Counted from the stretch's first letter, positions 25,022 through 32,078 are shown. The stretch is DNA of 34,176 nucleotides from Lactobacillus agrestimuris (GCF_943193025.1 NZ_CALPCQ010000021.1:1-34176); one strand, 5' to 3'. Translations and numbers: made by a program. The notes: generated by a model not told the origin, from the letters alone.

Positions 25022-25039
25022 CCGGGATTTTAATCCCGG
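25022..25039. terminator. Perfect hairpin after the small secreted protein gene
   Basis: CCGGGATT-TT-AATCCCGG is a perfect 8-bp stem six bases beyond the stop of the 25046 gene. No T-run follows on the minus strand, so it may be a weak terminator or an RNA stabiliser. Confidence 0.45.
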
Positions 25040-25045
25040 TGTAGT

Positions 25046-25438
25046 TCATCTATGGTATACCCACTTACATCCCATAGATGTTGAAACTAAATTTTTACCT
25101 TGTCGATATATTCCCATTCCACAAGATTGTGGCGCATAATAAACTAAAGTTTTACCCTCTTTTTCAACAAAAAAAGTTTTTCCAGGATTTTTATAAGTTT
25201 TTAATTTGTTACTTGGATAATAAGTTCTATAGCCATTAATTGTATGACTAGTAATGCGTAGCTTACTTTTTCCTCTATGCCAAGTTCCGCGAAATTTCTT
25301 TGGAATAGTATAAGGTCTCAAATGATTCTTTTGGGCGAAGCTTTGAGCTTGAACTGTTTGGTTAGTAGTTACATCAATTAACCCTGCAAAACCGCAAAAT
25401 AGGCCTAATGCAGTGATAAATTTAAAATATCTTTTCAT
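25046..25438 (-). CDS. Small secreted protein of unknown function
   Basis: 130 residues. A signal peptide spans about residues 1-31 (MKRYFKFITALGLFCGFAGL with cleavage near VQAQS). The mature part, about 100 residues, is basic and tyrosine-rich: a start of HLRPYTIPKKFRGTWHRGKS and a C-terminus with a cysteine pair (QSCGMGIY and SMGCKWVYHR) that could form a disulfide. The IPKKFRGTWxxG opening is like small Lactobacillus exported proteins whose role is unknown. The start is the ATG at 25438, with GAGGAG upstream; a longer reading frame to 25519 has no ribosome site. It is monocistronic. Confidence 0.7.
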   Translation of the reverse strand: MKRYFKFITALGLFCGFAGLIDVTTNQTVQAQSFAQKNHLRPYTIPKKFRGTWHRGKSKLRITSHTINGYRTYYPSNKLKTYKNPGKTFFVEKEGKTLVYYAPQSCGMGIYRQGKNLVSTSMGCKWVYHR

Positions 25439-25507
25439 TTTCTTTTTCTCCTCAAAACAGATATTGATAATTTCTACATTAAGAAGCATATCACAATAAT
25501 TATTAAT

Positions 25508-25614
25508 AAAAAAAGTCACTACAAATCTTTAATGATACATTCCTACTAAAGTGGACAATTGAAATTAAAGTATTCAATTATTCATGGAGGTGGGATTATT
25601 TATGTCCAGAAAAA
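25508..25614 (+). repeat. Dispersed repeat, copy 1 (about 107 bp)
   Basis: It begins AAAAAAGTCACTAC and ends TATGTCCAGAAAAA. The shared core includes AAAGTGGAC and a segment of more than 25 identical bases (from AAAGTATTCAATTATTCATG on). The other copy is at 28886-28992 in opposite orientation. The two differ by scattered substitutions and small indels in the left half. It ends just after a ribosome site and ATG, so it may be the left end of an insertion sequence. Confidence 0.65.
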
Positions 25615-25718
25615 GTAAATATTTATTTGAACAGATCAAAGTAGTATTTGCTATTAATGATTATTCACACTACATGGTAAAAGAAGATTATATTAACCCA
25701 CTAAATAATTCAGTCTAA
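25602..25718 (+). pseudogene. 38-codon fragment, possibly the start of an IS3-type OrfA
   Basis: The frame starts at an ATG with a good GGAGGTGGG site and reads MSRKSKYLFEQIKVVFAIND, then HYMVKEDYINP before the stop. The opening resembles transposase OrfA helix-turn-helix proteins (MSRKxKYxFEQK...). The rest of such a protein is missing. The link to IS3 rests on a short stretch and on the repeat around its start. Confidence 0.4.
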
Positions 25719-25780
25719 ATCCTTGATACAGCACTATTTCAAAGGATTTTAGAAAGACTAACTTTCATTTTTTGATATAA

Positions 25781-25957
25781 TAAAAAGGTGCACTGAAATA
25801 CATCAATGCACCAACCAATTACTAAAGGGGTGACCGTTTCTTGAAGGTGTACTCGCTTGCGCTTGGCTGGTGATGTATTGACGGTACATCAGAACAAGAG
25901 CGCATAACCTGTCTAAACTATCAGCCCAATTGTTAAAGTATAATTTTTCAATTGTCT
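25781..25957 (-). ncRNA. Candidate small RNA, minus strand (about 177 nt)
   Basis: On the minus strand there is TTCAAA (25987-25992), a 17-bp spacer and a perfect TATAAT (25964-25969). The RNA would run to a terminator, GGTGCA...TGCACC followed by a T5 run (25781-25812). In between is a strong hairpin around GATGTA/TACATC flanked by GCGCT/AGCGC. A 27-codon frame (start ATGCGCTCTTG) lies inside it. It is fully overlapped by a plus-strand transcript. Function unknown; type I antitoxin-like or regulatory. Confidence 0.5.
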
Positions 25958-26020
25958 GAGAAGATTATAGCATGGTTTAGCTTCTTTTTGAACCACTTGG
26001 ATTTTCCAAGTGGTTTTTTT
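25787..26020 (+). ncRNA. Candidate transcript opposite the small RNA, possibly a decayed type I toxin mRNA
   Basis: An extended -10 (TGATATAAT, 25772-25780) would start a transcript ending at a strong terminator (CCACTTGG...CCAAGTGG plus seven T, 25993-26020). Within it, after AAAGGGGTGA, one frame reads FLEGVLACAWLVMY and then a stop. A single added base would continue it as LTVHQNKSA, a membrane helix plus short tail as in type I toxins. No intact start codon exists in that frame, so if it was a toxin it is broken. Confidence 0.4.
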
Positions 26021-26022
26021 AA

Positions 26023-26052
26023 CAAAAAAAGCAGCTTTTCAAACAAGCTACT
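26023..26052 (-). terminator. Terminator of the GRP transporter gene
   Basis: AGCAGCTT (26030-26037) pairs with AAGCTACT (26045-26052) with one wobble. Seven A on the left give the minus-strand T-run. Confidence 0.75.
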
Positions 26053-26073
26053 CCATTGTTAAATTCTATCTTT

Positions 26074-26949
26074 TTACTTTATAACTGTAGTTACGATTGC
26101 TCCAACTACGATCAATGCTAATCCAATTAAAGTATAAATCAAACCACGTTTACTCTTCTTTTCGTGAAGGAAGATCAAACCACCTAATGTAGAAATAACT
26201 ACACATAATTGTGAAACTACAAAAGCGGTATTCACACCCCATGGCCCGATTGAATAAATATACGCTAAGTTAGCTATACCATAAAGAATACCCGCACTAC
26301 CACTATAAACAGTAGATTTTTGTACCCAAGCTTTCATATTGCCAGTTACTAATGTATAAATAAAGACTGCAACCATCATTCCGACTGTTTCACCAAAGAA
26401 AATTGAAATGCTTGAGCCATGTAAGGCTTTAGGAATTGAACTTGAAGCAATATAACCAAAAGTGGTTAAAATCAAAAGAATCAATGTAGCCCACGGTATC
26501 TTATTACCTCCTTTGCTAGTTCCTTCATCTGAACGAGAGGTAAAAATCACACCAATAATCAATACTACAATTCCTAAAAAGCCCCAAAATTTAGATTGGG
26601 TAGTTTGCCATTCCTGAAAGGCAATAACACCAACCACAGGCACACCAATTAATTGTAAACCTGTTGAAATTGGCATGGTTGTAGAAACACTAATTCGTGA
26701 ATAAGAAATATATTGTCCTACTTGACCAATCACCCAGCATGCTCCAGCTAAAGCCGAAAACAGGAAAAGTGACCAATTAAGTTCTGGATGATTAATTAGC
26801 ATGACCACTATTGCAAAAAGAAATGCTGCCACTACTGTTCCGACAATTTGATTATATACATTACTATTCTTAACACTTGAAATGGCTAGTGGCATCAAAC
26901 CCCAACCAATTGCTGGTAAGAATAAAATGAGCAAATTTAAATAGTTCAT
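26074..26949 (-). CDS. GRP-family sugar transporter (glucose/ribose uptake type)
   Basis: 291 residues with ten predicted membrane segments, the size and topology of the glucose/ribose porter family (GlcU, RbsU) within the drug/metabolite transporter superfamily. Family landmarks include LPAIGWGLMPL at the N-terminus, STTMPISTGLQL in the middle and FLHEKKSKRG near the end. It should import a sugar by proton symport without phosphorylation. Which sugar cannot be told; no kinase or sugar gene is adjacent. AAGAGG lies before the ATG. It is monocistronic with its own terminator. Confidence 0.87.
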   Translation of the reverse strand: MNYLNLLILFLPAIGWGLMPLAISSVKNSNVYNQIVGTVVAAFLFAIVVMLINHPELNWSLFLFSALAGACWVIGQVGQYISYSRISVSTTMPISTGLQLIGVPVVGVIAFQEWQTTQSKFWGFLGIVVLIIGVIFTSRSDEGTSKGGNKIPWATLILLILTTFGYIASSSIPKALHGSSISIFFGETVGMMVAVFIYTLVTGNMKAWVQKSTVYSGSAGILYGIANLAYIYSIGPWGVNTAFVVSQLCVVISTLGGLIFLHEKKSKRGLIYTLIGLALIVVGAIVTTVIK

Positions 26950-27095
26950 AATATCCTCTTTCTAACATATTTAACTATTCTATTTTATCTACTATTATAC
27001 TTATGAGCAAATATTAGATAACAAATTAAAAGCCATGTTTCACTAGTTTTAATACATTCCCTGTCAAGTAGACAGTAGAAATACATAAAGCTTTT

Positions 27096-27133
27096 ACTCC
27101 TCAGTTGATTAATTTCGGCTGAGGAGTTTTTTG
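27096..27133 (+). terminator. Plus-strand terminator-like hairpin
   Basis: ACTCCTCAG (27096-27104) pairs with CTGAGGAGT (27119-27127), followed by six T. No plus-strand gene ends here, so it may be the remnant of a lost gene or an insertion sequence boundary. Confidence 0.6.
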
Positions 27134-27138
27134 CTTCC

Positions 27139-27201
27139 TTAATCTTCTAAAGTCCATTCTTCAAAAATATGAATTTTATCTTGTTTAGTTAATTTAGACA
27201 T
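27139..27201 (-). pseudogene. First 20 codons of an IS3-type transposase OrfA
   Basis: The minus strand reads MSKLTKQDKIHIFEEWTLED and then stops. This matches the opening of IS3-family OrfA helix-turn-helix proteins (MSKLTKxDKIxIYExW...). Everything after the first helix is missing. Two strong hairpins stand directly upstream (27208-27269). It is the leftover left end of an insertion sequence. Confidence 0.55.
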
Positions 27202-27207
27202 AGTAAA

Positions 27208-27269
27208 ACCCTCGAGATTCATGTCCGAATTTCGAGGGTCACGACAAATCTAGTTCAAAGATTTGTCGT
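27208..27269. repeat. Two adjacent perfect hairpins
   Basis: ACCCTCGA/TCGAGGGT (27208-27215 and 27232-27239) and ACGACAAATCT/AGATTTGTCGT (27241-27251 and 27259-27269) follow each other with a single base between. The first has a short T-run on the minus strand and may terminate the 27297 gene. The pair may also belong to the insertion sequence end. Confidence 0.55.
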
Positions 27270-27296
27270 TTCTATAATATTCAAGATTAATTAGAA

Positions 27297-27782
27297 TTAA
27301 GATTTTTTCTTAGCCTGCGCAATTAGCGTATTCATTTCAATCATTTTTTCTTGATAAACTTGGAATTTTTCTAATGCTTCATCATAAGTAATGAAACCTT
27401 CTACATAATTATCTAATTTTTCAGAAGAACTACCAATTGTATAATCGTAAGTACAATAATCATATACAAATTTTACAGGAGTCTGCCACATATTTTGAGG
27501 CAGACTTTCATTTTTATCAGCATAATAGTTTTCAAACTGAATTTTAGCAATTTCATGTTTTTCATCAAAGAATTCAGCGTTAAAAGCCCACTCAGGAACA
27601 ATAATTGCATTCAGAATTTCAGTATGCTCTACCATTCCTTCTCCACCCGAACGAATATTTATTAATTGCGCTCCGTCCGGTTTATCGGGATTATAAATAA
27701 AAGATGGATTATTCTTAATCGTATCAAATGTAGTTTTTAGATCTTCAATCTTAGATAAAAATTCTTTTTCGTGTGCTTTCAT
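27297..27782 (-). CDS. Protein of unknown function (161 residues)
   Basis: I do not recognise this protein. It is soluble and acidic, with no signal peptide. It begins MKAHEKEFLSKIEDLKTTFD, a charged helix, has a central aromatic-rich part (FVYDYCTYDYTIG) and ends in a helical segment rich in E, K and Q (ALEKFQVYQEKMIEMNTLIAQ). The start is chosen at the ATG at 27782, which has GGTGAT five bases upstream, instead of an ATG 30 bases further out. It lies in an accessory stretch among IS and toxin-antitoxin remains, so it may be strain-specific. Confidence 0.55.
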   Translation of the reverse strand: MKAHEKEFLSKIEDLKTTFDTIKNNPSFIYNPDKPDGAQLINIRSGGEGMVEHTEILNAIIVPEWAFNAEFFDEKHEIAKIQFENYYADKNESLPQNMWQTPVKFVYDYCTYDYTIGSSSEKLDNYVEGFITYDEALEKFQVYQEKMIEMNTLIAQAKKKS

Positions 27783-27829
27783 TGTATATATCACCAACCA
27801 AGCAAATTTCATTAAAATATCAACATGGT

Positions 27830-27929
27830 TTATTTATTTTCAGCGACTTCAATAGTATAATCGGCTAAAAAGTCAGCTTTTTTCAATTGTTCTTACCACG
27901 TTAGGCGCTTCATCTTCCTTAAAAGACAT
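27830..27929 (-). pseudogene. Frameshifted 32-codon gene or gene fragment
   Basis: The minus strand starts MSFKEDEAPNVVRTIEK and then hits a stop. Removing one A from a six-A run (GAAAAAAGC) restores ADFLADYTIEVAENK and a stop. The pattern (P-x-V-x-x-I, D-Y-x-I-x-V-x-E-N) is reminiscent of the start of small DUF2442-type proteins, which often sit beside toxin genes, but the match is short. It lies just downstream of the YafQ-type toxin gene. Confidence 0.4.
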
Positions 27930-27958
27930 CCCTTTGTTGTTAGAGATGCCCTTTTATT
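27925..27958. terminator. Terminator after the toxin gene
   Basis: GACATCCCT pairs with AGAGATGCC using two wobble pairs, loop TTGTTGT-like, with T-runs on both sides. It ends the toxin-antitoxin operon on the minus strand. Confidence 0.6.
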
Positions 27959-27962
27959 TATG

Positions 27963-28280
27963 CTAATTTAAACTGTTTTTATTACTTGTTGTCGGATGAA
28001 AAAGTTCTGCGTGTGTTCCTAGACGGATCAACCGAATCGAATTTCGCTTAGAAATCTCAACATAAACTACAAATAAATCATCGAATAGATGAAACTCCAT
28101 ATCACCATAATAGGGCAACGATGGGTTATCTAAAAGATGAGGGTTATAGCTATCAGGTATATATCCTTTTTCAAAATATATTTCCAAAACGTCTTGCAAT
28201 TCCTCTTGTAATCCTAAAACCTTTTTCTTCCAGCGTTTTACGTCTTTTTCAAAAGACCTTTCTACTTTGATATGATTCAT
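27963..28280 (-). CDS. RelE-superfamily toxin, YafQ type
   Basis: 105 residues. The fold and residues match the YafQ ribosome-dependent mRNA endonuclease: KDVKRWKKK in the first helix, then NPHLLDN (H48), MEFHLFDDL (H64, D67/D68) and the C-terminal RLIRLGTHAELF (H90), which correspond to the histidines and aspartate of the E. coli YafQ active site. It cleaves mRNA in the ribosome when free of the antitoxin. The ATG overlaps the antitoxin stop by one base (TAATG), so synthesis is coupled. Typical length, all key residues present, so probably functional. Confidence 0.88.
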   Translation of the reverse strand: MNHIKVERSFEKDVKRWKKKVLGLQEELQDVLEIYFEKGYIPDSYNPHLLDNPSLPYYGDMEFHLFDDLFVVYVEISKRNSIRLIRLGTHAELFHPTTSNKNSLN

Positions 28281-28615
28281 TACTTATCCCTAAATAGATA
28301 CTTTATGGCCTCTTCAGCGCTAGTAAAATCTTTAGCCGTATCTGGAATTAACCCTTGGTCTTCAGCATGTGCAATCTCTATTGCACGTGCTGTTTCTTCA
28401 TTTGGAGTAAAGTATTTATGCTCATTAGAAATGTTGCCAGAAGTTAAACTGAAAGGAATGGCTTCTTGTCTAATAATTTGTTTCAAGTAAATCTTAATAC
28501 CATTTGACCAATCTAAACCTAATTTATCAAAGACTTTAACCGCATCATCATGATCTTTTTGAGATAATCTAATGCTATATGTTTGATTAGAATCTTTACT
28601 GATTTTATTTGGCAT
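28280..28615 (-). CDS. RelB/DinJ-family antitoxin
   Basis: 111 residues. The N-terminal ribbon-helix-helix is seen as TYSIRLSQKDHDDAVKVFDK followed by WSNGIKIYLKQIIRQEAIPF, the classic RelB/DinJ sequence. The acidic C-terminal part wraps the toxin. It binds the promoter as a dimer and neutralises the YafQ-type toxin encoded directly after it. The promoter region contains a matching inverted repeat. Slightly longer than usual DinJ (about 90 residues). Confidence 0.88.
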   Translation of the reverse strand: MPNKISKDSNQTYSIRLSQKDHDDAVKVFDKLGLDWSNGIKIYLKQIIRQEAIPFSLTSGNISNEHKYFTPNEETARAIEIAHAEDQGLIPDTAKDFTSAEEAIKYLFRDK

Positions 28616-28637
28616 TTAAACCACCTTACCTATAAAT

Positions 28638-28660
28638 TACAATTATTTAAATATATTGTA
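28638..28660. promoter_or_regulatory. Operator palindrome of the toxin-antitoxin operon
   Basis: TACAAT and ATTGTA flank a palindromic TATTTAAATA core, about 25 bases before the antitoxin ATG. A minus-strand TATAAT lies next to it (about 28661-28666). It is a natural binding site for the ribbon-helix-helix antitoxin. Confidence 0.55.
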
Positions 28661-28712
28661 TTATAATTTATGGAATATTGAAGTGGAAGGCAATAAATTT
28701 AAATTATTTTTA

Positions 28713-29010
28713 TTACTTTTTGGCTGTATCAATATGACTTACATAAATGTGGTCGTTAATCTTCTTTTCAAGTTCAGCTATTAGACATATAACGTTTAAT
28801 CCACTTGATAGCTGAGCCTATAGCTTGATTGAAACCATCTTGTAGTACTACCTTATCTTGATCATATATGACAATTATTATTTTATTTTTCTGGACATAA
28901 AAATCCCACCTCCATGAATAATTGAATACTTTATGTATTTCGATCGTCCACTTTGGTGAGATTGTATCAATCATATACGTAGTGACTTTTTTGCTATTTA
29001 TTTTTACCAA
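28713..29010 (-). pseudogene. Frameshifted small protein carrying the dispersed repeat
   Basis: The main frame (78 codons, 28774-29010) reads MVKINSKKVTTYMIDTISPK at its start, and its middle (WTIEIHKVFNYSWRW) is encoded by the 107-bp repeat. It ends at a TGA at 28774. One base off, the next frame continues as AELEKKINDHIYVSHIDTAKK to a stop at 28713. A frameshift in an older, longer gene is therefore likely, although a genuine 78-residue protein cannot be excluded. The family is not recognised. Confidence 0.4.
28886..28992 (-). repeat. Dispersed repeat, copy 2 (about 107 bp)
   Basis: This is the inverted copy of 25508-25614. It starts AAAAAAGTCACTAC on the minus strand, has the same AAAGTGGAC and TATTCAATTATTCATGGAGG core and ends TATGTCCAGAAAAA. 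The possible ATG at its end opens a frame that stops after six codons. Confidence 0.65.
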
Positions 29011-29543
29011 TATTGATTAGTTAAAGTCTTAACATGTTGTTTGGCAATTAAGTAATAACCTACTGCGGCAATTGACCAACCCCAAACGATGTGGCCAAAG
29101 AATTCTGAGAAGTGTTCCGCAAATGGCATTTGCCATGGAGCTGGGGTAGTTCCTAAGACTGGCATAATGATCAAATGCCACAATACCCAAATAATAATTC
29201 CGTATAAAGCACCTTGCCAAAGTCCTGCCCAAGCGGTCTTCTTAAATTGCACCATATAAATTAATAGCCAAGCAAAGAAAATTGAGAAGCTAAAATGCAA
29301 AATTAAAGCAACCCAAAATACCTTTTGATCAGTATTGTAAATTACATAGGCGTGAGTGAAATTATAAGATGCACCCATTTGTTGCAACATGTGTTGTGGT
29401 GGATTCACAACATCCCTTGCTAAAGTTCTTGGTGGCAAAATCTTTTCCCAACCAATTTTCACCATTCCTGAAATCATTCCAGCGATTATCCCGAACCAAA
29501 CACTCTTCAAGAAAACGCGTAATCCATTTGACTTGTTTTCCAT
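29004..29543 (-). CDS. YagU-family membrane protein (DUF1440)
   Basis: 179 residues with four or five membrane segments. YagU features seen are the N-terminal FGIIAGMISGMVKIGWEKI, the PPRTLARDVVNPP loop and the C-terminal FGHIVWGWSIAAVGYY. E. coli YagU affects acid resistance; the molecular role is unknown. ATG at 29543 preferred (GAGGAGG six bases upstream) over one two codons earlier. It overlaps by seven bases the degenerate 78-codon frame downstream. Confidence 0.8.
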   Translation of the reverse strand: MENKSNGLRVFLKSVWFGIIAGMISGMVKIGWEKILPPRTLARDVVNPPQHMLQQMGASYNFTHAYVIYNTDQKVFWVALILHFSFSIFFAWLLIYMVQFKKTAWAGLWQGALYGIIIWVLWHLIIMPVLGTTPAPWQMPFAEHFSEFFGHIVWGWSIAAVGYYLIAKQHVKTLTNQYW

Positions 29544-29685
29544 CTTCATCCTCCTCTATAAAACATAGACTTTGATCATTATAATTCTAAAACTAAAAAT
29601 TTCAAATTATCTGTTATTTACCTTCTAGAACCACAAACATTTATTTTGATATAATAGACAAAAATGATTAGAAAAGAGATTTCAA

Positions 29686-30060
29686 ATGGCTTTAAAAATT
29701 AATCAAACTGTTTCTAAAGATGCACAAACTCGTAATTTGCTTAAAGAATTAATCAAGGTTCACCAAATTCACAGAGCATACAATTTACGAGAATTGACTG
29801 ATGCTGACGAACAAATTTTAGAAAAATCATTCCTTAAGACTCGTCAAATGATGCCAAAAATTACTGCTAAGAAGATCAAGTTAGAAAATAAGCAGTGGGA
29901 TTCACTATTTAACTTGCTTATGGCTGAACAAATTGCTTTTGCCCGCATATTAAGTGAAGGGGACGAAAATCTCGCCGCTTATGCTCAGGCTAAGAATCAA
30001 GCTGATCAAGCAGCTGCCCTAGCTGAAGCACAAATGAACAAATTAGAAAACGAAAAATAA
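29686..30060 (+). CDS. Small helical protein of unknown function
   Basis: 124 residues that I do not assign to a family. It is soluble, highly charged and almost wholly helical by composition. The N-terminal half reads like a short domain (LLKELIKVHQIHRAYNLREL) and the end is alanine/glutamine-rich (AYAQAKNQADQAAALAEAQM), a likely coiled coil. AGAG lies before the ATG. Good codon use and a clean frame suggest a real core or lineage gene. Monocistronic, with a plausible TATAAT-like box at about 29650. Confidence 0.65.
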   Translation: MALKINQTVSKDAQTRNLLKELIKVHQIHRAYNLRELTDADEQILEKSFLKTRQMMPKITAKKIKLENKQWDSLFNLLMAEQIAFARILSEGDENLAAYAQAKNQADQAAALAEAQMNKLENEK

Positions 30061-30248
30061 ATTTTATTTGTTGTGCGGTGTGCGATATAGCAATAACTTT
30101 GCATCAATGGAAGTTTTCTCAAACTGTAATTCAATGAAAAATTCTAAAATCATTAACTTTTAGAACACGTTCCTCAATACGCAGATGGTATCCATTTATT
30201 TTTTCTTCAGAAAACTTTTCAAGAAGAACAAAACAATATAGACAAAAT

Positions 30249-30280
30249 AAAAGTTCTGCCAAATAAGCAGAACTTTTTTA
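30249..30280 (-). terminator. Terminator of the NAD(P)-binding protein gene
   Basis: AAGTTCTGC (30251-30259) pairs with GCAGAACTT (30267-30275), with A-rich and T-rich flanks. It is adjacent to the stop at 30281. The region 30061-30248 otherwise shows nothing I can assign. Confidence 0.8.
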
Positions 30281-30931
30281 CTATTTATCAACAATTGTAA
30301 TTCTCTCTTTATGATGCTTAGGATGTAAAATTTCATTTACTACTAAACGTGCCATCGTACCAGAGGTTACTTTTGATTCTCCTTTGTCGTTATAAAGCAA
30401 CTCATCGCCACCTAAGCCATATTCAGCAGCTTCAGGTCCTGCTTCAAACATCATTGCTGGTGATATTCCAAGCCAATCTACATCATCAACATCACGTAAA
30501 TATTCCAGTTCTTTTAATTGTTGTTTTGGAATATTAATCCAAGCCTCGCTGCCTGGTGCCTTTTCAATATCTTCTACTACCAAATGTTTATCATTGCCAG
30601 TATGAAGGCTTCCAGCACCCAAAATAAAAATAATTCGTTGTTTACTATTTTTGGCAAGATTAATTAATTTCTTGGCTAAGTCAATTTGCTGAGCCGCACT
30701 TTCTGGTGCGGTTCCAAATGCATCAACAATTACATCAAAGTTTTTAAACAATGAATCATCCATCGTAAAAACGTCACCAACAAGTAAGTTTGCATCAGCA
30801 CCTAATACTTTTTTGGCCTTTTCCTCATTACGGATAATTCCCGTTACTTCAAGGTTCTTTTGTTGAACGGCTAACTTATAAATCGCACTGCCGGCCATAC
30901 CAGATGCACCAATAATTCCTACTTTAATCAT
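30281..30931 (-). CDS. NAD(P)-binding atypical short-chain dehydrogenase (NmrA/flavin-reductase-like)
   Basis: 216 residues. The Rossmann motif is IIGASGMAGSAIYKL at the N-terminus (GxxGxxG) and the second strand ends VTGIIRNEEKA. IIFILGAGSLH is the fourth strand. It resembles the small BVR-B-like/YwnB family that binds NAD(P)H, with members described as oxidoreductases or sensors. No YxxxK catalytic pair is seen. AAGGGTGA lies before the ATG. It is monocistronic, not linked to the neighbours. Confidence 0.8.
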   Translation of the reverse strand: MIKVGIIGASGMAGSAIYKLAVQQKNLEVTGIIRNEEKAKKVLGADANLLVGDVFTMDDSLFKNFDVIVDAFGTAPESAAQQIDLAKKLINLAKNSKQRIIFILGAGSLHTGNDKHLVVEDIEKAPGSEAWINIPKQQLKELEYLRDVDDVDWLGISPAMMFEAGPEAAEYGLGGDELLYNDKGESKVTSGTMARLVVNEILHPKHHKERITIVDK

Positions 30932-31040
30932 TTGTTCACCCTTCTTTACTTTTAAAACATTTATTTTACTTTAACGCATTTATTGAAAAAAGGTTAGTAA
31001 TATGCTTATAAAATGTAAGCAATTTTATCAACTATTTACA

Positions 31041-32078
31041 TTAATTATTCTTCTGCTTCAATAAAAATACTTTAAAGAACGCGCCCGAGATACCTTGATA
31101 AGTTGAATAAATTTCCATATTTCCATTAATTAAATTAAGAATTTGTTTTACAATTGCCAGTCCTAATCCTAAACCTTCTGATTTATTATTAGTTTCTCCC
31201 TGATAAAATTTTTCCAAAATTTTTTTCTTTTCTTTTTCTTCAATCTGTGGACCATTATTTCCAATTACTACTTCAACTCTATCTTTATCTTGTTTGCAAC
31301 TAATAAATACTGTGCCTCCCTTTGGGGTAAATTTAATCGAATTATTTAATAAATTAATCCATACTTCTCTTAATAATTCAGGATCTGTATGATAATTTAC
31401 TTTATCTAAATTTAATTCATAATTTAAATTTTTACTCTCCAAAGATGGCATTGCCGAAATAATAATTTTTCGTAATTCCTCATCTATTTCTACATTTTTT
31501 TGGTTAGTAATAATCTTTTGATTTTCTAATTTTGTCAACCTCAATGTTTGTCGTGATAGTTTACTGAGTCTTTTAGATTCTTCGGCAATTATTTGCAGGT
31601 ACTCTTTTCTTTTATCTTCTGGTATATCTTGATGTAAAAGTAATTCCGCAAAACCATTAATTGAAGTAATTGGAGTTTTAAATTCGTGGGAAAAATGGCT
31701 AATAAAATCTGTTTTTAAAGTTTGCGTACTGTCTAACTCGGCAGCCATTTTATTAAAGTTACCAAAACTCTTAAATAGCAAATCATATTTTTTTATGGGT
31801 AATCTAACTGAAAAATCACCGTTTGCTACTTTTTGCATGGCTCGACTTAACTTATTCAAATAGTGAACCTCATAGATAAAAATACTCATAATTGTTATGA
31901 ACGCTGCAACAAAAAGGAAAAAACCAATTTCAATTGCCAATAAATGTGTATTTTTATAAGGAATAAGTACAAATGGTACGTCAATTGCTAGTACTCCAAA
32001 AAACACTGCTATCAAAAGAGTAAATAAAATTAAATAAAGTATTGTTAAGATCTTTGAAGATAAATTTTTATTTTTCAA
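31041..32078 (-). CDS. Sensor histidine kinase
   Basis: 345 residues. Two membrane helices (about 10-31 and 46-70) bracket a very short external loop of about 15 residues. Then come a HAMP linker, the dimerisation box SHFSHEFKTPITS (phosphorylated H131), the N box (INLLNNSIKFTP) and the G box (GLGLGLAIVKQI). The short loop implies sensing in or near the membrane, as in intramembrane-sensing kinases that respond to envelope stress or peptides. It starts with a TTG (AAGGGTGA five bases upstream) and overlaps the response regulator gene by 11 bases. No transporter gene adjoins, so the signal is unknown. Confidence 0.9.
   Translation of the reverse strand: MKNKNLSSKILTILYLILFTLLIAVFFGVLAIDVPFVLIPYKNTHLLAIEIGFFLFVAAFITIMSIFIYEVHYLNKLSRAMQKVANGDFSVRLPIKKYDLLFKSFGNFNKMAAELDSTQTLKTDFISHFSHEFKTPITSINGFAELLLHQDIPEDKRKEYLQIIAEESKRLSKLSRQTLRLTKLENQKIITNQKNVEIDEELRKIIISAMPSLESKNLNYELNLDKVNYHTDPELLREVWINLLNNSIKFTPKGGTVFISCKQDKDRVEVVIGNNGPQIEEKEKKKILEKFYQGETNNKSEGLGLGLAIVKQILNLINGNMEIYSTYQGISGAFFKVFLLKQKNN

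Noticed and set aside
25781-25957. 6S RNA
   Set aside because: Length is close, but the ends do not form the long closing stem and there is no large central bubble; separate hairpins are seen instead.
27821-28774. Prophage or plasmid remnant around the toxin-antitoxin pair
   Set aside because: No phage structural, integrase or replication gene and no attachment-site-like repeat with a tRNA gene are visible; the toxin-antitoxin pair alone is not enough.
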